Below are positions 1 to 5,045 of a DNA stretch of 8,016 bases, in pieces. Position 1 is the first letter of the stretch. Every line of letters begins with the position of its first letter. This DNA is from Planctomycetota bacterium (GTDB taxonomy: Bacteria; Planctomycetota; Brocadiia; JAJRTI01). The notes beneath the pieces were generated by a model. That model was given only the letters and a program-made list of their open reading frames with translations, made no database searches and was not told where the DNA came from. A program made the translations under genes and the position numbers. The stretch lies in the NCBI GenBank assembly GCA_024278415.1, contig JAJRTI010000894.1, positions 1 to 8,016 of the forward strand, given 5' to 3'.

Positions 1-14
1 GCGAGGCGGAGGGA

Positions 15-94
15 TTTGCGCCGAGATCAAGGCGCGAAATCGCAGGCGAATTGGGTGATTCGTCGAGATTTCGCAACGCAGAGATCGGCGCAAA
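15..94. repeat. Three-stem nested inverted repeat
   Basis: Three inverted repeats lie one inside the other. The outer stem is 10 bp and perfect: TTTGCGCCGA at 15-24 pairs with TCGGCGCAAA at 85-94. The middle stem is 8 bp and perfect: GCGAAATC at 34-41 pairs with GATTTCGC at 67-74. The inner stem pairs 45-51 with 58-64 (five perfect pairs, one G-U and one G-C) and closes a 6-nt loop at 52-57. Internal loops are 25-33/75-84 and 42-44/65-66. The whole could fold as one long hairpin in DNA or RNA on either strand. No poly-T run follows, so it is not a typical intrinsic terminator. It could be a REP/MITE-like dispersed palindrome, a structured RNA, or part of a larger element cut by the left edge of the window. 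The pairing is directly visible; the function is unknown. Confidence 0.7.
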
Positions 95-221
95 GACCCC
101 GTCGCAGCAGGACAGCACTTTGTTGACGGGCTGTTAAGTCAGCGCCATTGCGCCGTACGGCGGATGCAGCGTTGGCCGAGGGGGCCTTGCAGCCTGTTGC
201 ACTTGGGTGAAGTGTTACATC
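95..221. other. Intergenic stretch without a convincing gene
   Basis: Together with the flanking repeats this makes 316 bp with no supported gene. It holds a 12-bp perfect palindrome, CGCCGTACGGCG at 151-162, and a small hairpin (CACTT at 200-204 with AAGTG at 210-214). A TTGACG string at 123-128 has no acceptable -10 box at the proper distance. Open frames crossing it encode low-complexity Arg/Ser/Ala- or Leu-rich peptides without recognisable domains, so I treat them as chance. The promoter of the downstream oxidoreductase gene probably lies in 95-300, but I could not identify it. Confidence 0.5.
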
Positions 222-269
222 AAGAGTAGGATTAAGAGTAAGATTAGGAGTAAGACTGAGAGTAGGAGA
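222..269. repeat. Four tandem 12-bp purine-rich units
   Basis: Four imperfect 12-bp units are contiguous: AAGAGTAGGATT (222-233), AAGAGTAAGATT (234-245), AGGAGTAAGACT (246-257) and GAGAGTAGGAGA (258-269). The shared core is RRGAGTARGAYT-like. The plus strand is almost free of C here (only at 256), giving a purine/T tract that contrasts sharply with the GC-rich surroundings. The array ends 47 bp before the start codon of the oxidoreductase gene. A related AAGAGTAA/AGGAGTAA core occurs in the opposite orientation after the RraA gene (3358-3384). The function is unknown; it may be a simple-sequence expansion or a short intergenic repeat. Confidence 0.8.
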
Positions 270-294
270 CGCGAGCGCTGCCAAGATTCGCGTC
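268..294. repeat. 7-bp inverted repeat before the first gene
   Basis: GACGCGA at 268-274 is the perfect reverse complement of TCGCGTC at 288-294, with a 13-nt loop. It sits 22 bp before the ATG at 317, between the 12-bp repeat array and the ribosome binding site. It could be an operator or a leader hairpin of the oxidoreductase mRNA. In GC-rich DNA a 7-bp match can also arise by chance. Confidence 0.4.
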
Positions 295-305
295 GGCTGC
301 ACAAG

Positions 306-311
306 AAAGGA
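306..311 (+). promoter_or_regulatory. Ribosome binding site of the oxidoreductase gene
   Basis: AAAGGA lies 5 nt before the ATG at 317. The spacing and sequence fit a Shine-Dalgarno site and support this start codon. Most other plus-strand genes in the window lack one this clear. Confidence 0.65.
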
Positions 312-316
312 TCCCC

Positions 317-1357
317 ATGGACATCAGACCCCTGTCCCACGAACCCCGTATCGTCGTCATCGGCTATGGCGGCTGGGGCCGGCAGTGCCACTGCTACCTC
401 GTGCGCACCACGCCCGGTCTCGTGCTGCACGGCGTCGTGTCGAGCGACCCGGAGAAACGCAAACAGATCGAGGCCGACCAAGGCTGCCAGGCATACGCGA
501 CCATCGAGGACGCGCTCAACGATCCCGAGACGGACCTCGTCATTGTCGCCACGCCCAGCCACACGCACGTCGACATCGCGGTCGTGTCCATGCTCGCCGG
601 CAAGCACGTGGTGACTGAGAAGGTCATGTGCCTGAACCTGGCCGAGTGTGAACGCATGATTTCCGTGGCCGAGCAGAGCCAGCGGCTGCTTACGGTGTTC
701 AAAAACCGCCGGCTCGACGGCGATTACCGGACCGTGCGCTCGCTCATGGAGAGCGGCGAGCTGGGCGACGTGCGCTGGATCGAGATGGCGTGGCAGGGCT
801 TCGGCCCATGGGGGAACTGGCGCGGGAGCCGCCAACTCGGCGGAGGGCGCTTCTACGACCTCGGCGCGCACCTCGTGGACCAGTTGCTCCAGTTTGTCCC
901 CGAGCCGGTCGAGAGCGTGTACTGCCGCATGCACTACGACTTCCCGGACCTGGACGTGGAGAGCGACGCGACGATCGTCGTCACGTTCCAGGGCGGCAAG
1001 ACCGGCGTGCTGGACCTGTCGAGCCTCGCCGCGATCTCCAAGCCGCGCTTCTACATCAAAGGCACAGACGCGACGTTCATCAAGCACGGCCTCGATCCAC
1101 AAGAGGCGGCCATGAAGGCCGGCGGCATCGACTCCGCGGTCGAGCCGGAGGAGACGTACGGCACACTTAAGAGCCGCGACGCCGAGCGCACCGTGCCCAC
1201 GCTCGCCGGCCGCTGGCGCACGTACTACGACAACCTGCGCGACGTGTTGACCCAAGGCGCGGAGCCGATCGTGAAGATGCCCGAGTTGCGCCGCGCGATG
1301 AGCGTCATCGACGCGGCGCTGCGGAGCGCGGACTCAGGCGAGGCCATCAGGTTGTAG
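317..1357 (+). CDS. Gfo/Idh/MocA-family oxidoreductase
   Basis: The product has 346 residues, normal for this family of cytoplasmic NAD(P)-dependent dehydrogenases acting on sugars, inositols and related compounds. The N-terminal Rossmann half shows a glycine-rich dinucleotide loop (GYGGWG, residues 16-21), the V-A-T-P-S-H-T-H segment (77-84) and the EK of the EKP signature at 101-102, with Val instead of Pro at 103. The usual catalytic lysine is therefore kept (K102). The C-terminal half carries the KNRRLDGDY segment (129-137), GGGRFYDLGAHLVDQ (175-189) with the conserved D181 and H185, and a substrate-domain beta sheet. The exact substrate cannot be read from the sequence. The next gene starts 34 bp after the stop on the same strand, which suggests co-transcription. 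The start is supported by AAAGGA at 306-311. Scyllo-inositol or glucose-fructose enzymes cannot be separated from other family members here. Confidence 0.93.
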   Translation: MDIRPLSHEPRIVVIGYGGWGRQCHCYLVRTTPGLVLHGVVSSDPEKRKQIEADQGCQAYATIEDALNDPETDLVIVATPSHTHVDIAVVSMLAGKHVVTEKVMCLNLAECERMISVAEQSQRLLTVFKNRRLDGDYRTVRSLMESGELGDVRWIEMAWQGFGPWGNWRGSRQLGGGRFYDLGAHLVDQLLQFVPEPVESVYCRMHYDFPDLDVESDATIVVTFQGGKTGVLDLSSLAAISKPRFYIKGTDATFIKHGLDPQEAAMKAGGIDSAVEPEETYGTLKSRDAERTVPTLAGRWRTYYDNLRDVLTQGAEPIVKMPELRRAMSVIDAALRSADSGEAIRL

Positions 1358-1391
1358 TTGTCGCGCGGCCAATGGAGACACGGCGAGTGCC

Positions 1392-2633
1392 ATGCCCAAG
1401 CCAAAAACAAGACCGAAGCCAAGCAAGCGTGAACAGGCGAAGCGCATCGCGCTGCTCCTCGCGGGTACTCTCGCCGGGTTCATTCTCTGCGAACTGGCGC
1501 TACGCCTCTGGACCTGCTTCAACGCGGGGAGCCCGCGGCCGCTGTGGGCGTGGTTCATCACAGGCGACTATTTCTGCCGGCCCGACCCGTACCTCAACCA
1601 CGCGCTTCCCGAAGGGCGGTCGTTCATGGTCACCGGCATGCCGCCGGGCATCAGTTTCTGCCACTACGGCCAGATCAGCTCGCAAGGGCTCAACGACGAC
1701 TTCGTGCCGAGCGAGAAGCTCCCGGGCGAGCGCCGGATCTTGGTGATGGGCGACTCATTCGTCGAGGCCAAGCAGTTGAGCCGCAAGCGCAATTTCTGCG
1801 AACGGCTCGAAGCGAAGCTGGCCCACGGCCGCGACGGAGTCGTGCGCGTGATCAACGCCGGGGTCGAAAGCTACTCGCCCCTGTTGGAGTACCTCTACTT
1901 CAAGCGCCGCCTCGTGTATTTCCACCCGGACATCGTGCTGGTGATGCTGTTCTCGAACGACGTGAACGACGACATGGAATACCTTTGCCTTGCGCAACTC
2001 GACGACCGCGGCATCCCCGTGGCCGTTCGGCCTGGCCAGGTGGAGATCCAGGTTCATTACCCTGGCCGCGGGCCGGAGCAGTTTCGTCTCCAACAGGCGT
2101 ATCGCCGCGCGCTCGCGGCCCCGTCGTCGTGGCTTGCCAGGCACTCGTACCTCGCCGGATTGGCGGAGCACGTCGTGTTTGGGTGGGGCATGGACCGAGC
2201 GTTCCCGGAGGTGCCGGTGAGCGACGACTTCTTCGTGCTCGACGATGATCCGCGCATGCGCAAGCAGCAGGAGGAAGGCTGGGCCATCTTGACCCGGCAC
2301 CTGCGGCTGCTCAAGGCCGAGGTGGACAAAGCCGGGGCCACCCTGCTGCTCAGCTTGGCGCCGCTCGACCGACAGGTCTACGGCAATGCGTCGGGACGAG
2401 GGCAATTCTCGGTGCGCAATCCCACGCTCGCCGACCACGAGCACGCCGCCGCAATCGCGAAGCAACTCGGCGTCGAGTACATCGACCTGCTTGGCCCGCT
2501 GCGGAAGGCTGGCAAGGGGCTCTATCTTGCCGGCGACGGCCACTGGTCGGCCAAGGGGCATCGCGCGGTGGCCGACGCACTCTACCCGCGGCTGCGCGCA
2601 GCGCTGGCGGCGTTGGACAAAAAGCCCAATTGA
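1392..2633 (+). CDS. Membrane-anchored SGNH/GDSL-type hydrolase or O-acyltransferase-like protein
   Basis: The product has 413 residues. A basic N-terminus (residues 1-18, many Lys/Arg) precedes one hydrophobic segment (about 18-38), so it is most likely anchored in the cytoplasmic membrane with the catalytic domain outside. SGNH blocks are visible: block I GDSF at 120-123 with the nucleophile S122; a block II-like NAGVESYSP at 155-163 with G157; block III SND at 188-190; and block V D382-G-H384-W, followed by SAKGHRAVADAL. The D-x-H spacing and HW pair resemble AlgJ/AlgX-type enzymes that handle acetyl groups on exported polysaccharides, and also general SGNH esterases. The region 205-300 between blocks III and V is not recognisable. 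The start at 1392 has only a weak GAG 4 nt upstream; the preceding stop is 34 bp away. The stop codon overlaps the -35 box of the next gene's predicted promoter. The fold is well supported; whether it adds or removes an acyl group is open. Confidence 0.88.
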   Translation: MPKPKTRPKPSKREQAKRIALLLAGTLAGFILCELALRLWTCFNAGSPRPLWAWFITGDYFCRPDPYLNHALPEGRSFMVTGMPPGISFCHYGQISSQGLNDDFVPSEKLPGERRILVMGDSFVEAKQLSRKRNFCERLEAKLAHGRDGVVRVINAGVESYSPLLEYLYFKRRLVYFHPDIVLVMLFSNDVNDDMEYLCLAQLDDRGIPVAVRPGQVEIQVHYPGRGPEQFRLQQAYRRALAAPSSWLARHSYLAGLAEHVVFGWGMDRAFPEVPVSDDFFVLDDDPRMRKQQEEGWAILTRHLRLLKAEVDKAGATLLLSLAPLDRQVYGNASGRGQFSVRNPTLADHEHAAAIAKQLGVEYIDLLGPLRKAGKGLYLAGDGHWSAKGHRAVADALYPRLRAALAALDKKPN

Positions 2634-2658
2634 CACCCCCCCAGGCCTGTGCTACAGT
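2630..2658 (+). promoter_or_regulatory. Predicted sigma70-type promoter of the RraA-family gene
   Basis: A perfect -35 box TTGACA (2630-2635) is followed after exactly 17 nt by TACAGT (2653-2658; 4 of 6 to TATAAT), preceded by an extended -10 TGC (2650-2652). The -35 box includes the TGA stop of the SGNH gene. Transcription would start near 2665, giving a leader of about 37 nt that contains the tandem 8-mer CCACCATT twice (2677-2692) and no Shine-Dalgarno site. The layout matches the stronger pilin promoter in this window, which also has TGC before its -10. Confidence 0.65.
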
Positions 2659-2701
2659 CCGCGCTTGGCAGCGGCTCCACCATTCCACCATTCCTACCGC
2701 C

Positions 2702-3304
2702 ATGCCTCCCATCATAGACCGCTTCCGAAAGGTTTCGACCGCCCAAGTGAGCGACGCCCTGTTTCGGCTGGGCACCAAGTGCGGGACCATGGACGCCGGC
2801 ATCAAGCCGGTCGTGGCCGATGTGATGACTGTGGGGCCCGCGTTCACGGTGAAGACCTACCCCGGCGCCACGTACGGCTCCGAACTCGCACTCCAACACG
2901 CGAAGCCCGGGGACGTGGTCGTGATCGACGGAGAGGGCTTTGACCGATCAATCCTGTGGGGAGGCATCTTCTCCGCGCGCGCGGTGCAAAAAGGGCTGGC
3001 CGGCACGGTCATCGACGGCGCGGTGCGCGACATCGACGACGTGCGGGAGCTGCGCTACCCGTTGTTCGCGCGCCACGTGTGCCCGCGGGCTGGAGCATTC
3101 GAGAAGCAGGCAGAGATGCAAATCCCCATCATCTGTGGGGGCACGATCGTGAACCCCGGCGACCTCGTCGTCGGTGACATCATGGGTGTCGTCGTCGTGC
3201 CCCAGGCGCGCATCGAGGAGGTGCTCGCCAAGGCCGAAGAGATACTGGACAAGGAAGAGAAGATTCTGGCGGAGATGGGGCCGAACGTGAAGCATAAGAC
3301 GTAA
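2702..3304 (+). CDS. RraA-family protein (possible HMG/oxaloacetate aldolase-decarboxylase type)
   Basis: With the ATG at 2702 the product has 200 residues, typical for the RraA / class II pyruvate-aldolase-like family. It begins with the family's usual opening (RFRKVSTAQVSDAL, residues 7-20). Later motifs are PGDVVVIDG (69-77), WGG (86-88), GTVIDGAVRDIDDV (101-114) with the R109-D110 pair that in characterised aldolases binds substrate and metal, and NPGDLVVGDIMGVVVVP (151-167). A charged C-terminal helix follows (171-192). Because the Arg-Asp pair is kept, a small-acid aldolase or decarboxylase role is more likely than the RNase E inhibitor role of E. coli RraA, but the substrate is unknown. 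A TTG further upstream (2630) would add 24 residues outside the family's usual length and lies inside the predicted promoter, so I reject it. No clear ribosome binding site precedes the ATG. Confidence 0.92.
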   Translation: MPPIIDRFRKVSTAQVSDALFRLGTKCGTMDAGIKPVVADVMTVGPAFTVKTYPGATYGSELALQHAKPGDVVVIDGEGFDRSILWGGIFSARAVQKGLAGTVIDGAVRDIDDVRELRYPLFARHVCPRAGAFEKQAEMQIPIICGGTIVNPGDLVVGDIMGVVVVPQARIEEVLAKAEEILDKEEKILAEMGPNVKHKT

Positions 3305-3378
3305 AAACGTAAGGCGGAGGCAGTGGGCCGTTGCGAGTGCTTCCGTCCGCTCTGCTCACGTTTTACTCCTTACGTTTT
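3304..3378. repeat. 11-bp inverted repeat with a 14-bp-period direct repeat
   Basis: AAAACGTAAGG at 3304-3314 is the perfect reverse complement of CCTTACGTTTT at 3368-3378. The left arm begins on the last base of the RraA-family stop codon. In addition, ACGTTTTACTC occurs twice, at 3358-3368 and 3372-3382, with a 14-bp period. The 53-nt loop is long for an intrinsic terminator, and no clean GC stem plus T-tract is present. This fills most of the 109-bp gap between the RraA-family and GT-C genes. I see no promoter here. The repeats are certain; their role is unknown. Confidence 0.75.
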
Positions 3379-3413
3379 ACTCTTCATCTTCGCGGCCCCT
3401 CCGTTCGATCCCG

Positions 3414-5045
3414 ATGATGAGCACGTCGTGGACTGACAACTTGGCCGCCGACCCAAGCGCGGCGCGCCGGCGATGCGTGTTGTTGTGGCTCGCGGCCGCG
3501 GCGATCTTCGCGGCGCGGATGGCCATGCTGAGCGGGTTCCGGATCGACGACGCGTACATCTCGTTCCGCTACGCGCGAAACTTGGCCGAGGGCAACGGGC
3601 TGGTGTTCAACGTGGGGGAGCGGGTGGAGGGGTACTCGAACCTGGCATGGGTGCTGGCGATCGCGCCGGGAATCCGCGCCGGGTTCGATCCCATGGGTGT
3701 CGCGCGCGTGCTGTCGGTCCTGTGTGTGTGCGCGACGTTCTTCGTGCTGGTGCGATGGTCCGCCAGGCTGAACAGCGGAGTCGATGTGCAGGGAGCGCTC
3801 GCTCCGATGGGGCTCGCGCTCAACACGTCGTTCGTGCTGTGGACGCTCGGCGGGCTCGAGACGCAGCTCATGGCCGCGTGCGTGACCGTGTTGGGCTACG
3901 CGGTGTGGCGAGGCCGGGTCTGGTGCGCAGCGGCAGTCGCGGCGCTGCTGGTGATCGTGCGACCAGAGGGAGTGGCGTATGGTGTGGCCGCGGCGGCCGC
4001 GCTGTTGGCGATACGGGTACTCGCCAAGGACCGCATAGGCTGGCGTTGGTGTGCGCCGGCCGTGGGCGCGTGCCTCGCGGCCGGCGCACACATGGGGTGG
4101 CGCCTGTGGTATTACGGCGAGCCGCTGCCCAATGTGTTCTACGCCAAGTCGGGCGGCACGCTGTATCACGCGAGCGTTGGGGTGGACTACGCGTACGAGT
4201 GCTTGCGCACGTACGGGCATTTGGCGCTGCTGGCGCTGCCGCTCGTGACGTGGCTCTGCCGGCCGCACGCGCGGCGTATGCTTGTGGCGGCCGCGGCGAT
4301 GGCGGGAACCGCGCTGGCCTTCGCCGCGTACGCGGGAGGGGACTGGATGCCCGGCCACCGTTTCCTCGTGCCGGCCATGCCGCTGCTCTACTTCTGTGTG
4401 CAGGAGGGGGCGCGAGACGTGCTCGCCGCGATCGAGTGCGCCCGGGGCCGGCGGACCGCAGCCGCGGTCGGAGTCGTGGCGTGGACGCTGTTCCTGTTCG
4501 CCCACTGTGCGCAGTTTCCGGCCATGGACCGGCGCGCGGGGTCGTTCGCCCAGGAAGCGCAGCTTGCGCGCTTCGCGGGGGAATGGTTGGGCAAGCGTGC
4601 GCGGACTGGCGCGACGATCGCGGTGGCCGACGCGGGCGCGATCCCCTACTTCTCGAAGCTCAAGACGATCGACCGCCGCGGGCTCATGGACAAGCACGTG
4701 GCGCGGCTCCGCCGGTCCGACTTCATGTGGAAATGCGATGAGCGCTACGTGGTGGGGCTGGCCCCCGACTACATCGAGAGCCAACTTGGCCTATCCGCGG
4801 CGCTGCAAGCCGTGCCTGAGGAGCAGGCCGCGGCGCAAGGGCTCCCGGCCCGCGTGTGGCCCTTCCTGCGCCGGCTGCCGGCCGGCGCGTCGCTTGCCAA
4901 CTACGCGCGGCCGCCGCTCGCGCGCTGGGCCGGAGACATGGAGCTGTACAGCCTGCCCGAGTTCGTCGAGCATTACCGCCCGGTGATGATTTACAAAGTG
5001 CCGGGGTTGTGGCACGTGGTGGTCAGTCAGCGCGTCGCGAAGTAG
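3414..5045 (+). CDS. Polytopic GT-C-type glycosyltransferase
   Basis: The product has 543 residues. It has a first membrane segment at about 21-40, a run of hydrophobic segments between about 78 and 365, and a soluble C-terminal third. Directly after the first segment is the acidic DDAYISFRYARNL motif (residues 45-57; D45-D46), followed by GLVFNVGERVEGYSN (62-76). This is the signature of a GT-C group that uses lipid-linked sugar donors on the outer face of the membrane; the opening resembles actinobacterial AftB-like arabinofuranosyltransferases. Further family-like segments are GLET (147-150), RPEG (183-186), YYGEPLPNVFYAK (233-245), GGDWMPGHRFLVP (308-320) and DAGAIPYFSKLKTIDRRG (406-423). 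D45/D46 are the best candidates for catalytic residues. Donor and acceptor sugars cannot be told. Two adjacent ATGs (3414 and 3417) are equally possible starts, and there is no clear ribosome binding site. The 3' end overlaps the convergent ligase gene by 23 bp. Confidence 0.86.
   Translation: MMSTSWTDNLAADPSAARRRCVLLWLAAAAIFAARMAMLSGFRIDDAYISFRYARNLAEGNGLVFNVGERVEGYSNLAWVLAIAPGIRAGFDPMGVARVLSVLCVCATFFVLVRWSARLNSGVDVQGALAPMGLALNTSFVLWTLGGLETQLMAACVTVLGYAVWRGRVWCAAAVAALLVIVRPEGVAYGVAAAAALLAIRVLAKDRIGWRWCAPAVGACLAAGAHMGWRLWYYGEPLPNVFYAKSGGTLYHASVGVDYAYECLRTYGHLALLALPLVTWLCRPHARRMLVAAAAMAGTALAFAAYAGGDWMPGHRFLVPAMPLLYFCVQEGARDVLAAIECARGRRTAAAVGVVAWTLFLFAHCAQFPAMDRRAGSFAQEAQLARFAGEWLGKRARTGATIAVADAGAIPYFSKLKTIDRRGLMDKHVARLRRSDFMWKCDERYVVGLAPDYIESQLGLSAALQAVPEEQAAAQGLPARVWPFLRRLPAGASLANYARPPLARWAGDMELYSLPEFVEHYRPVMIYKVPGLWHVVVSQRVAK

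Noticed and set aside
222..269. CRISPR array
   Set aside because: The 12-bp units are contiguous and imperfect, with no spacers and no cas genes nearby.
215..1255. Long minus-strand open frame opposite the oxidoreductase gene
   Set aside because: It is antisense to a clear Gfo/Idh/MocA protein. Its product is rich in Ala, Arg, His and Val without domain motifs, and its N-terminus is a Leu/Ile run made by the 12-bp repeats.
2630..2701. Upstream TTG start adding 24 residues to the RraA-family protein
   Set aside because: The TTG lies in the -35 box of the predicted promoter, and the added residues do not belong to the family's compact N-terminus.
3384..4784. 466-codon minus-strand frame opposite the GT-C gene
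   Set aside because: Its His/Arg/Pro-rich product has no motifs and mirrors a well-supported gene in GC-rich DNA.
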